Assembly (NCBI GenBank): GCA_025361465.1
Contig: JANYAG010000290.1
Span: forward strand, 1 to 7,369
DNA length: 7,369 nucleotides
Direction of reading: 5' to 3'
From: Gemmatimonadota bacterium
Lineage (GTDB): Bacteria > Gemmatimonadota > Gemmatimonadetes > Gemmatimonadales > GWC2-71-9
The position numbers and the translations under genes are program-made. This document shows, piece after piece, positions 1 to 5,671 of the stretch. Numbering within the stretch: position 1 is the first letter of the stretch; the number at the start of each line of letters is the position of its first letter. Under the pieces are notes generated by a model that worked only from the letters and a program-made list of their open reading frames with translations, did no database searches and was not told the origin of the DNA.

Positions 1-211
1 CGCGCGCCGGCTGCAGAAGTTCCTGTCGCAACCGTTCCACGTCGCCGAGGCGTTCACCGGCATCACCGGCAAGTACGTCAAGCTCGAGGACTCGATCCAG
101 TCGTTCGAGCGCGTGCTGGCCGGTGAATTTGACACCCTGCCGGAGCAGGCGTTCTACATGCAGGGCGGCATCGACGACGTGATCGCGGCCGCCAAGAAGC
201 TCGAGGGATGA
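1..211 (+). CDS. atpD: F1 ATP synthase beta subunit, C-terminal end (partial)
   Basis: This is the last 69 codons of the catalytic beta subunit of F1Fo ATP synthase; the gene enters from the left edge, reading from base 2. The visible segment carries the usual C-terminal helical-domain signatures: RRLQKFLSQPF, then VAEAFTG, GKYVKLEDSI, and the closing EQAFYMQGGIDDVI. The beta subunit sits in the cytoplasmic F1 hexamer and makes ATP from ADP and phosphate. The nucleotide-binding sites lie outside the window. The TGA stop (209-211) overlaps the atpC start, the usual beta-epsilon order of the operon. Identification rests on strong family motifs; only the organism is uncertain. Confidence 0.97.
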   Translation, partial: ARRLQKFLSQPFHVAEAFTGITGKYVKLEDSIQSFERVLAGEFDTLPEQAFYMQGGIDDVIAAAKKLEG

Positions 212-471
212 TGCGCGTCACGGTCATCTCGCCGGAGTCGGCGGTCTTCGATGGCGAGGCTGACTCGGTGATTGCCCCGGCGTTCGATGGCAAGATCGGC
301 ATTCTGGCCAACCATGCGCCGCTGATGACCACGCTCGGGAACGGGACGCTCACGGTCCGGGCCGGAACGGTGACGCATCGCTTCGCTGTGCAAGGCGGGT
401 TCCTCCAGGTCGTCAAGAACAGTGTCCGCGTCCTGGCCGAACACGTTCAAGGAGCTCCCGATGCTGCGTAG
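208..471 (+). CDS. atpC: F1 ATP synthase epsilon subunit, short form without C-terminal helices
   Basis: The epsilon subunit belongs to the central stalk and contacts gamma and the c-ring. The 87 residues match the N-terminal beta-sandwich domain only: GKIGILANHAPLM at 28-40 corresponds to the conserved G-x-x-G-x-L-x-x-H-A-P-L block, and VQGGFLQV at 61-68 followed by VRVLAE at 73-78 is the second conserved block. Typical bacterial epsilon is about 130-140 residues, with a two-helix C-terminal domain that inhibits ATP hydrolysis; here the protein stops just after the sandwich. Short epsilons are known in some bacteria such as green sulfur bacteria, so this need not be a truncation. Two ATG codons in tandem (208 and 211) are possible starts; the first overlaps the atpD stop and implies translational coupling. 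The stop lies inside the next gene. Confidence 0.95.
   Translation: MMRVTVISPESAVFDGEADSVIAPAFDGKIGILANHAPLMTTLGNGTLTVRAGTVTHRFAVQGGFLQVVKNSVRVLAEHVQGAPDAA
449..454 (+). promoter_or_regulatory. Ribosome binding site for the gene at 461, inside atpC
   Basis: AAGGAG lies 6 bases before the ATG at 461, inside the last codons of atpC. It decides the start of the downstream gene: the earlier in-frame GTG at 422 would add 13 residues in front of a clean signal peptide and has no comparable site. Confidence 0.8.
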
Positions 472-1072
472 GAACCTGCTGGCGCCACTGGCGGCGCTGG
501 TCCTTGTGCTGATCCCTGCGATGTCCGCCCTGGCCCAATCCACCGGCGTGCCCGTTTTCCAGGCGCCCTATCGGGCCTTTTCCAAGAATGAAATCAGCGT
601 TTTCTTCACCGACCCGGGCCCGGGGTACTCGCTCGAGGGCTCCTACCGCGTCGGGTTCGGTCCGCACTGGGACGGCGGCGTCCGCGGTGGATTTCTCGAC
701 GCGGGGAAGGGGTACAAGACCGCGCTGCTGCTGGGATTTGACACCCGGTACCGCCTCGTCGACCATACCGAGTCGTTCCCCCTCGACGGGTCGTTGACGC
801 TCGGGCTCGGCTTCCGCAACGATGGGGCGACGTCCGGCATGCTGCCGATCGGCTTCTCGATGGGGCGGCGGTTCTTCGTCGAGGGGTCGTCCACGTCGCT
901 GGTGGCGTACGTGCAACCGACCATCACGCCCATGTTCGCCGACGCGTCGGGGACCGCCTATACCCTCGGGTTCGGCGTGGACGCGCGACTGACACCGAGA
1001 CTCGACTTCCGCTTCAGCGCCGGGATCGGCGACCTCGACGGCATCGGCATCGGTGTAGCTTTCCTGCATTAA
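461..1072 (+). CDS. Probable outer-membrane beta-barrel protein, family not recognised
   Basis: The 203-residue protein is exported. Residues 1-25 form a signal peptide: MLRRN, a hydrophobic core rich in Leu, Ala and Val, and a likely cleavage SALA|Q before residue 26. The mature part alternates polar and apolar residues, is rich in Gly and aromatics, and contains strand-like stretches such as YSLEGSYRVGFG, KTALLLGFDTRYRL, LTLGLGFRN and LDFRFSAGIG. This fits a small 8-10 strand barrel, but I recognise no named family. The final residue is His, not the usual aromatic. The start overlaps the atpC stop by 11 bases, so it is probably co-transcribed and coupled with the ATP synthase genes. Another signal-peptide gene follows 40 bases downstream. 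Export is well supported; barrel fold is inference, and a soluble periplasmic beta protein is possible. Confidence 0.8.
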   Translation: MLRRNLLAPLAALVLVLIPAMSALAQSTGVPVFQAPYRAFSKNEISVFFTDPGPGYSLEGSYRVGFGPHWDGGVRGGFLDAGKGYKTALLLGFDTRYRLVDHTESFPLDGSLTLGLGFRNDGATSGMLPIGFSMGRRFFVEGSSTSLVAYVQPTITPMFADASGTAYTLGFGVDARLTPRLDFRFSAGIGDLDGIGIGVAFLH

Positions 1073-1112
1073 GGCAGCAGCGCACCGTGTCTTCTTCCAG
1101 GAGCATGCCCTG

Positions 1113-1742
1113 ATGTTTCGCCGCACCGTGCTTGCCGCCGCGGGCCTCGCGCTCGTGGCGATTGCTCCCGTCTCCGCGCAGGTGCGCGGACTCCCCGTTG
1201 TCAACAACGGGGTGCCGGTGGGCATTCAGGTGGCCGCGGATGTCGGATTTGCCAACGATGATGCCGGCAAGGGCACCACGATCGGTGCCAGCGCTGGCAT
1301 CGGAGTGGGCTTTTTCGGCGTCGGCGGGCAGGTCGCCCGGTATTCGCCCAAGACCGGTGATGCGGTGACCGCCACCGGCCTCAGTGCGAGCATGCGTCTG
1401 CTCGGCGGGCCGCTGGTGCCGTTCCGGATCATGATGATGGGCGGGGTGGCGCACTGGTCGGTGAACTCGACCGTCGGCAGCAGTGTGGGCGTCACGCACG
1501 TCCCGGTGTCGATCGGCCTGGCGGCGACAATTCCCAATCCGGCGTTCAGCATCAAGCCGTGGATTGCGCCGCGCCTCGACTACACCCGCAGCGGTGGCGC
1601 CGGCGACACCCGATTTGGCCTCAGCGCCGGGATCGACCTGGCGATGCTCAACGGCCTCTCGATCCGTGGCGCCTACGATCGCGTGATGGTGAAGGATCGC
1701 AAGCCGGCGATCATCTCGTTCGGGTTGGGGTACGCGCTGTAG
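1113..1742 (+). CDS. Probable outer-membrane protein, family not recognised
   Basis: The protein has 209 residues. It begins with a signal peptide, MFRRTVLAAAGLALVAIAPVSAQ, with probable cleavage after VSA at residue 22. The mature part is a run of short amphipathic strand-like segments separated by Gly/Ser/Asp turns: VGIQVAADVGFAND, TIGASAGIGVGFFGVGG, SIGLAATI, IAPRLDYTRSGG, LSIRGAYDRVMV and a final SFGLGYAL. The pattern suits a small outer-membrane barrel; the function is unknown. AGGAG at 1099-1103 lies 9 bases before the ATG. It follows the previous exported protein by 40 bases with no visible terminator between, so both may form the tail of the ATP synthase transcript. The two are similar in size and design but share no obvious stretch of sequence that I can see. 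A long hairpin lies downstream. Confidence 0.78.
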   Translation: MFRRTVLAAAGLALVAIAPVSAQVRGLPVVNNGVPVGIQVAADVGFANDDAGKGTTIGASAGIGVGFFGVGGQVARYSPKTGDAVTATGLSASMRLLGGPLVPFRIMMMGGVAHWSVNSTVGSSVGVTHVPVSIGLAATIPNPAFSIKPWIAPRLDYTRSGGAGDTRFGLSAGIDLAMLNGLSIRGAYDRVMVKDRKPAIISFGLGYAL

Positions 1743-1768
1743 GAGCCGAGAAGCGATATGCGAGAGGC

Positions 1769-1801
1769 GAGAAGCGAGACGATTTCTAGCGCTCGCTTCT
1801 C
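1769..1801. terminator. Perfect 10-bp stem-loop after the outer-membrane gene
   Basis: GAGAAGCGAG (1769-1778) is the exact reverse complement of CTCGCTTCTC (1792-1801), with a 13-base loop. It stands 27 bases after the stop of the + strand gene. There is no T-run after it, so calling it an intrinsic terminator is tentative; it may only stabilise the 3' end. Confidence 0.45.
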
Positions 1802-1880
1802 CTCCTCGTCCTGAGCAACGCGAAGGACCTCCGAGCCCGGTCAGGCAGAGAGGTCCTTCGCTGCGCTCAGGATGAGGAGG
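1801..1880. repeat. Long imperfect hairpin (REP-like element)
   Basis: The arm 1801-1830 pairs with 1851-1880: 27 of 30 positions pair, one of them G-T, with a single 3-base internal mismatch (1817-1819 against 1862-1864). One more pair (1831 with 1850) closes an 18-base loop. The core word, on one strand, is TCCTGAGC followed by GCGAAGGACCT. Words of this type (CCTGAGCG...GAAGGA) are, from memory, common intergenic repeats in many high-GC genomes, so this is probably a member of a dispersed family. Its position between converging genes suits mRNA 3'-end protection or termination in both directions. Confidence 0.7.
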
Positions 1881-1904
1881 TCTTTCGCTGCGCTCAGGAT
1901 GAAT
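1851..1904. repeat. Two direct copies of a 27-bp repeat
   Basis: Copies 1851-1877 and 1878-1904 agree at 24 of 27 positions and abut without spacer; the shared core is TTCGCTGCGCTCAGGATGA. The first copy is also the right arm of the hairpin 1801-1880, so the locus has two copies in one orientation and one inverted copy. Confidence 0.8.
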
Positions 1905-1924
1905 GACCGCGATTCATGCCGTGC

Positions 1925-3223
1925 CTATCGCCCCTCGATCATTCCACTCAGCATCTCCCCGTTCCGCCACGCCGCCCCGCGCTCGCCGGTGAGTGCGGCG
2001 CGGGCCGCCTGACCCGCCGCGTTCCGCGCGGTCGAATCTCCAAGCCAGGATAACCACTGCGCCGTGAGGGCCGGGACCGCCGCCTCCTTGGGCGGCAGGC
2101 GCACCAGGCCGCCGGCCCCTTCGAGCAGCTTCGCGTCGCGACTGCCACGATCGCGCGGGCCGATGATCACTGGCCTCGCCCACGCGGCCGGCTCGAGTAC
2201 CGAGTGAATGCCGGCACGACCCCAGCCCCCACCGACATAGGCGATGCCGCCCGCGGCGTAGAGTCGCGCGAGGACCCCGAGCTGGTCGACGACGAGCACG
2301 GCGGGCCGTGCTCCTTCCGAAACGGTCGACAGCTTCTCCGGGGCATCGAGCCCCGCGGCGGTGGCTGCCGCGACGATGCTGGCGAGGTGCTCCGGCTTCG
2401 GGTCGTGCGGTACCAGGATGAGTCGGGCCTTGGGCTGCTGCGCGCGCACGGCGGCGAAGGCGGCGAGCAGGATCCGCTCGTCCTCGGGCCAGGTGCTGCC
2501 GGCGACGAGCGTGACACCGGGATCGGCGAGGCGACGGAGCGGGTCGTCGGCCGGCATGGCGTCGACGATGCCGAGCACCGAATCGACGCGCGGATCACCG
2601 GTGACGACGATCCGGTCGGCGGGGCAGCCGAGCCGCACGAGACGCGCGGCATCGTCGCTCGAGATCGCCCCGGCCAGCGTCAGCGACTGGTACCCTGACC
2701 TCGTGGTGAGTCGCGCCGGCCAGCGCAACCGACCGCTCATCGGGCTCACCGTCGCGGCGACCATCGCGATCGGCACGTCGTGTGCCGCTGCCCGCACCGC
2801 GAGTTCGGGCCAGAGGTCGAGCTTGGTGAAGACGAGGAGATCCGGCTTGAGGCCGGTGAGCACGCGTTCGACATCGAGCGGACGATCGTACGGGAGATAG
2901 TCGCGGAAGTCCGCCGACACGGTGGCCGCAAAGGTGGCGGCCGACGGCGAGTAGTGGGTGAACACCACCTGGACGTCGGGACGCTGGGCGCGGAATGCCT
3001 CGACCACCGCCCGGGCCTGCAGTCCCTCGCCGACCGATGGAGCGTGGAACCAGGCCACCGGCCGCGCCTGGTCGCGCCCCAGTTCGCCCCAGCGGGCGAG
3101 CCGCTCGGCGGCGCCAAGGCGGGCGACATGCGCAGCCCGCTGCCGCGGGTCACGCAGCAGCCAGGGGACGAACGGGATCGCAGTCCGGACCGCGGCTCGG
3201 TACCAGGCAGGAGTGGTGTTCAC
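1925..3223 (-). CDS. waaA: 3-deoxy-D-manno-octulosonic acid (Kdo) transferase
   Basis: WaaA (KdtA) moves Kdo from CMP-Kdo onto the lipid A precursor at the inner face of the cytoplasmic membrane, starting the LPS core. The 432 residues match the family's usual length. The N-terminal GT-B half has HAPSVGE (60-66); E66 aligns with the catalytic glutamate of the H-x-x-S-V-G-E motif. A TGDPRVD block at 208-214 corresponds to the usual TGNxKxD. The C-terminal half has AGSTWPEDE (241-249), VPHDP (271-275), and GGGWGRAGIHSVLEPAAW at 331-348, the donor-binding H-x-x-LEP region. The GGGWG...GIHSVLEPA form resembles Bacteroidota-type enzymes more than E. coli's. Residues 11-23 are hydrophobic and likely membrane-associated. 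The start is GTG: no other start codon lies between an in-frame TAA upstream and the conserved region. A near AGGAG is 24 bases away, too far to be a normal site. Confidence 0.94.
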   Translation of the reverse strand: MNTTPAWYRAAVRTAIPFVPWLLRDPRQRAAHVARLGAAERLARWGELGRDQARPVAWFHAPSVGEGLQARAVVEAFRAQRPDVQVVFTHYSPSAATFAATVSADFRDYLPYDRPLDVERVLTGLKPDLLVFTKLDLWPELAVRAAAHDVPIAMVAATVSPMSGRLRWPARLTTRSGYQSLTLAGAISSDDAARLVRLGCPADRIVVTGDPRVDSVLGIVDAMPADDPLRRLADPGVTLVAGSTWPEDERILLAAFAAVRAQQPKARLILVPHDPKPEHLASIVAAATAAGLDAPEKLSTVSEGARPAVLVVDQLGVLARLYAAGGIAYVGGGWGRAGIHSVLEPAAWARPVIIGPRDRGSRDAKLLEGAGGLVRLPPKEAAVPALTAQWLSWLGDSTARNAAGQAARAALTGERGAAWRNGEMLSGMIEGR

Positions 3224-3283
3224 GGTGTGGAACGATGCCGGGCCGGGCTCCTGCTCGCAAGCGAGGGCGGATTAGTTTGCGGC
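3224..3283. other. Divergent intergenic region between waaA and the protease gene
   Basis: Sixty bases must hold both start signals. A short near-palindrome, CTCGC-AA-GCGAG (3254-3265), sits in the middle. TAGTTT at 3273-3278 reads as a TANNNT -10 element 5 bases before the protease ATG. No strong Shine-Dalgarno sequence is well placed for either gene. Confidence 0.5.
3273..3278 (+). promoter_or_regulatory. Candidate -10 element for a leaderless transcript
   Basis: TAGTTT fits TANNNT and ends 5 bases before the ATG at 3284, so transcription starting at the usual 6-7 base distance would begin at the ATG itself. The gene has no well-spaced Shine-Dalgarno (GAGGG at 3263-3267 is 16 bases away), which agrees with a leaderless mRNA. 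No convincing -35 is visible. Confidence 0.3.
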
Positions 3284-4009
3284 ATGGCCCAGAGTCGCTA
3301 CTACCTCGACAGCCGCGCCCCGCGGTACTCGTTCCTCTTCGCCTTCCCGTTGCTGGTTGCCTATGAGGTGATCGCCCGGGTCCTGTCGCCCGACCGCGAG
3401 GGCGTCCGCAACGGCGCCGACGTGGTCTTCAAGTCGATCTTCCTCGCACTCGGTGGTCCGCGCGCCGTGTTCGGGTTCGAGGTCGGCCTGGTGTTGATCG
3501 GCGTGTTCATCGTTGCCCGCGACTGGCGCCGCCATCCTGGCGGACTGCGGGCGGCGGTGTTCGGCGGGATGGTGGCTGAGTCCACCCTGCTGGCGCTTCT
3601 GGTGGGGGTGGTCCTTGGTCGCCTGACCGCAGCGCTGGTGCAATACCTCGCCGTGCCGGATCCGCAGACGTTCGACACCTCCACCAAGCTGATGATTTCG
3701 CTTGGCGCCGGCTTCTACGAGGAACTGCTCTTCCGGGTGGTGGTGGTGGGTGCGCTGGCCGCCCTCGGCACCCGGGTGCTGATGTGGACACCGCGCGTGG
3801 CCGGCGTGGTGGCGTGCGTGCTCGGCGCGCTGCTGTTCTCGGCCTTTCACTATGTCGGGCCGTACGGCGATCACCTGCAGCTGAGTTCGTTCGTCTTCCG
3901 CTTCCTCGCCGGCCTCACCTTCAGCGCGCTCTATTTACTGCGCGGCTTCGGGGTCACGGCGTGGACCCACGCCCTCTACGACGTCTTTGTGACGTTGGGA
4001 GGAGGATGA
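3284..4009 (+). CDS. CPBP family intramembrane metalloprotease (CAAX protease/Abi type)
   Basis: The 241-residue membrane protein has several hydrophobic segments (roughly 16-34, 62-78, 91-122, 152-168, 172-190, 201-220). The three family motifs are in order: EELLFR at 146-151 (E-E-x-x-x-R), FSAFH at 185-189 (F-x-x-x-H) and HALYD at 229-233 (H-x-x-x-D, where many members have N or B at the end). In this family the glutamates and histidines form the active site in the membrane. Members act in prenyl-protein processing in eukaryotes and in bacteriocin immunity or unknown roles in bacteria; the substrate here cannot be told. ATG 3284 is chosen because the open frame further upstream is antisense to waaA and the protein fits from here. 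It diverges from waaA and converges on the DsbA-like gene, so it is probably a single-gene transcript. Confidence 0.9.
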   Translation: MAQSRYYLDSRAPRYSFLFAFPLLVAYEVIARVLSPDREGVRNGADVVFKSIFLALGGPRAVFGFEVGLVLIGVFIVARDWRRHPGGLRAAVFGGMVAESTLLALLVGVVLGRLTAALVQYLAVPDPQTFDTSTKLMISLGAGFYEELLFRVVVVGALAALGTRVLMWTPRVAGVVACVLGALLFSAFHYVGPYGDHLQLSSFVFRFLAGLTFSALYLLRGFGVTAWTHALYDVFVTLGGG

Positions 4010-4013
4010 ACCA

Positions 4014-4041
4014 GGTGAACGGTGATTGGTGAGTGGTGATG
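4014..4041 (+). repeat. Four tandem heptamers, GGTGANN
   Basis: The units GGTGAAC, GGTGATT, GGTGAGT and GGTGATG follow each other directly. On the - strand, positions 4083-4063 hold three more: AGTGAAC, GGTGAAC, GGTGAAT. The same heptamer occurs as a four-unit block at 6976-7003. Confidence 0.85.
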
Positions 4042-4083
4042 CGAAGCCACGGACCGCTCACGATTCACCGTTCACCGTTCACT
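4014..4083. terminator. Long hairpin between converging genes, probable bidirectional terminator
   Basis: Bases 4014-4043 pair with 4055-4083 across an 11-base loop: 27 of 29 positions pair (three G-T), with mismatches at 4035/4062 and 4026/4071 and one bulged base at 4040. It begins 5 bases after the protease stop and ends 9 bases before the stop of the opposing gene. On the - strand no T-run follows, and on the + strand a TATTTCTTCCCCTTT stretch follows after 8 bases, inside the opposing gene. Termination is inference; the structure is directly visible. Confidence 0.65.
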
Positions 4084-4091
4084 CTTCGCGA

Positions 4092-4718
4092 CTATTTCTT
4101 CCCCTTTACTCGAAGAATCGAATCAAACACCTGCCGGAACGCTGCGATCGGATACGCCCCCGCCATCAACCCGCCTTCGATGTAGAACGTCGGCGTGCTC
4201 GTGGCCCCGGCCCGCGCCGCGCCGGTCGCATCGCTCTTGACCTCGGTGCGCGCGGTGCCGGACTGGAGGCAATTCACCATCTGGTCACGCTTGAGCCCCA
4301 GCACCGTGGTCTGGGCGAGGAAGAACTGGCCCGGGTCGACCAGGGGCGTCCAGGATTGTTGTGAGGAGTAGAGCCGGTCGTGGGTTTGCCAGAACTTCCC
4401 TTGCTTGGCCGCGCACATCGCAAACTCGGCGGCCGCCTCGGCATTGGGATGGATCGAGGTGAGCGGGAAGTTGATGAAGATCCAGCGCACCTTGCCCGTG
4501 GTGATGTACTCTTTCTCGATGGCCTGGTAGGCCCCGTCGAAGAACATCTTGCAGGCGGGACACTGGAAGTCCCCCATCTCGTAGACCGTCACCGGCGCGG
4601 TGAGCGATCCCTTGGCGCGCGGGTTGATCAAGCTGTCCTGCGCGGCCAGCCGGCCCGGGAGCCAGGCAGTGACGGCGAGCAGGGCGAGCGTCCAGCACCT
4701 CCGGCGAAGCAGCGTCAT
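4092..4718 (-). CDS. DsbA-like periplasmic thiol-disulfide oxidoreductase
   Basis: The 208-residue protein carries a signal peptide (residues 1-26: Arg-rich start, hydrophobic core, RLAA|Q cleavage) and a thioredoxin fold of the DsbA/Thioredoxin_4 type. The active site is C53-P-A-C56 in GDFQCPACKMFF, followed by FPLTSIHPNAEAAAEFAMCA, typical of the inserted helical domain, and the cis-Pro loop TSTPTFYI with P176. It would act on protein thiols in the periplasm; oxidase versus isomerase cannot be told. Two further cysteines, C102 and C150, lie in the helical part and could form a structural disulfide. No DsbB/VKOR partner is in the window. GAGGA (4723-4727) lies 4 bases before the ATG. The gene diverges from the TPM cluster and converges on the protease. 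Confidence 0.92.
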   Translation of the reverse strand: MTLLRRRCWTLALLAVTAWLPGRLAAQDSLINPRAKGSLTAPVTVYEMGDFQCPACKMFFDGAYQAIEKEYITTGKVRWIFINFPLTSIHPNAEAAAEFAMCAAKQGKFWQTHDRLYSSQQSWTPLVDPGQFFLAQTTVLGLKRDQMVNCLQSGTARTEVKSDATGAARAGATSTPTFYIEGGLMAGAYPIAAFRQVFDSILRVKGKK

Positions 4719-4819
4719 TGAATCCTCACGTTTCAGTCTGCGTAGGTATCTTTCAAGACAGGAAACAATGTTGCGCGGCTGAAACGTAGCGCGCGTCGAT
4801 CGGGTAGCCGATCCAGGCG
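4719..4819. promoter_or_regulatory. Divergent intergenic region with a spaced inverted repeat
   Basis: ACGTTTCAG (4728-4736) and its exact reverse complement CTGAAACGT (4779-4787) stand 42 bases apart between the DsbA-like gene and the TPM gene. The centre is the most AT-rich part of the gap (4750-4772). The arrangement could be a pair of half-sites for a regulator of both genes; the left copy overlaps the leader just upstream of the ribosome binding site of the - strand gene. I see no clear -35/-10 pair. Confidence 0.4.
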
Positions 4820-5671
4820 ATGGTACCGGAGCGGATGTCCAAGGTGAGGAAAGTTATCGGCGCCGTCGCGGCGCTCCAACTGACCGTCCTGCTTTCCCTG
4901 CCGGCCCAGGCTGGCGGGGTGGCCTCGTTGTTCCCGACCCAGCCCGCCGGGAGGGTGACCGACGTCGCGAATATCATCGCTCCGTCGCTGCGGGCGCAGA
5001 TCGAGGCACGGCTGGCGCGCCTGCGCGAAGTGACGGGGGCCGAGGTGGCGGTGGTCACCCTGCCGACCATTGGAGACCGTGCACCGGTCGATGTGGCCGT
5101 CGCCATCGGGCGGGCATGGGGCGTCGGAGCCAAGGCGGCGATCGGCAATGCGCAGCGCAACGCCGGCGTGGTCATGCTGCTGGTGCCCCGCACGGCCGAG
5201 CACAAGGGCGAGATCTTCATCGCCAGCGGCACCGGGACGGAGGGGTTCGTCACCGATGCGCGCTCGGGCGCAATCGCCGACCAGATGCTGCCGGCGCTCC
5301 GGCAGGGTGACTACGGCGCAGCGGTCGATCTGGGGACCGGGGTCCTCGCCGACCTGATCGCCCGCGAAATGGGGGTGCAGGACAGTGCGCTGGTGAAGCG
5401 TCCGCGCCAAGCGCCTCAGCATTTCCCGTGGCAATCTTTGATGCCGGTCCTCTTCGGCATCTTCTGGCTCATCATCGCCACGAGTGGGCGGCGCGGTGGT
5501 CGGGGCGGTGGTGGTGGCAGCTGGATCCTGCCGTTCCTGATTGGCCAGGCGATGGGTGGCCGCAATAGCGACTGGGGCGGTGGTGGCGGCGGCGGCTTCG
5601 GTGGTGGTGGCTTCGGTGGCTTTGGTGGTGGTGGCGGTTTCAGTGGCGGCGGCGGCGGGAGGAGCTTCTAA
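4820..5671 (+). CDS. TPM-domain protein with membrane segment and Gly-rich tail (YgcG-like)
   Basis: Residues 1-31 form a signal sequence ending LPAQA|G. Residues about 44-183 are a TPM domain (PF04536): GRVTDVANIIAPSLRAQIEARL, then TGAEVAVVTLPTIGD, WGVGAKAAIG, NAGVVMLLVP, GTGTEGFVTDARSG, and LRQGDYGAAVDLGTGVL. A membrane segment follows at 206-221 (SLMPVLFGIFWLIIAT), then a tail of Gly with occasional Phe ending GRSF, the usual YgcG plan. The TPM half would sit in the periplasm and the tail beyond the membrane. TPM proteins have been tied to phosphatase activity in plant thylakoids and to photosystem II repair, and bacterial roles are unsettled. TPM genes often neighbour lemA, as here. The start could be ATG 4820 or ATG 4835; neither has a good Shine-Dalgarno (GGAG at 4828-4831 is only 3 bases before 4835). 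The stop overlaps the next start. Confidence 0.88.
   Translation: MVPERMSKVRKVIGAVAALQLTVLLSLPAQAGGVASLFPTQPAGRVTDVANIIAPSLRAQIEARLARLREVTGAEVAVVTLPTIGDRAPVDVAVAIGRAWGVGAKAAIGNAQRNAGVVMLLVPRTAEHKGEIFIASGTGTEGFVTDARSGAIADQMLPALRQGDYGAAVDLGTGVLADLIAREMGVQDSALVKRPRQAPQHFPWQSLMPVLFGIFWLIIATSGRRGGRGGGGGSWILPFLIGQAMGGRNSDWGGGGGGGFGGGGFGGFGGGGGFSGGGGGRSF
5571..5660 (+). repeat. GGN/GGY codon tract encoding the Gly tail
   Basis: About 90 bases consist mainly of GGT and GGC codons broken by TTC/TTT (Phe). The tract encodes the Gly-rich tail of the TPM protein. Such runs are prone to slippage in multiples of three, so length may vary between strains. Confidence 0.75.
5657..5664 (+). promoter_or_regulatory. 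Ribosome binding site for the nucleotidyltransferase gene
   Basis: GGGAGGAG lies 6 bases before the ATG at 5671, embedded in the last Gly-Arg-Ser codons of the TPM gene. It fixes the start and, with the TAATG overlap, indicates coupled translation. Confidence 0.8.

Larger units (their letters stand above)
1743..1924. other. Convergent intergenic region filled with inverted repeats
   Basis: These 182 bases separate the ends of two converging genes, and I see no coding sequence in them. They begin with a run of related GAG/GCGAGA-like words (1745-1779), contain a small perfect stem (1769-1801), a long imperfect hairpin (1801-1880) and a further direct copy of its right arm (1878-1904). A small stem ATGAAT/ATTCAT (1899-1904 with 1912-1917) ends the region just before the waaA stop. 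Confidence 0.8.

Noticed and set aside
422..460. GTG at 422 as start of the first exported gene
   Set aside because: It would place 13 residues before a well-formed signal peptide, and the AAGGAG site points to ATG 461.
413..1225. 270-codon open frame on the - strand over atpC and the first exported gene
   Set aside because: It is antisense to two genes with clear motifs or a signal peptide, is full of Arg, Gly and His as expected for a high-GC shadow, and matches no family I know.
1851..1904. CRISPR array suggested by repeated 27-bp units
   Set aside because: The copies abut with no spacers, there are only two direct copies, and no cas gene is nearby.
2204..2900. Overlapping + strand open frames inside waaA
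   Set aside because: They lie opposite recognisable Kdo transferase motifs and show only Arg/Ser/Gly-rich low-complexity sequence.
3254..3265. CTCGC-AA-GCGAG as an operator
   Set aside because: Five-base arms are expected by chance in GC-rich DNA; kept only as a note in the intergenic entry.
2780..3283. Upstream extension of the CPBP protease frame
   Set aside because: The extra 168 codons are antisense to the waaA N-terminal half, and the membrane protein is complete from ATG 3284.
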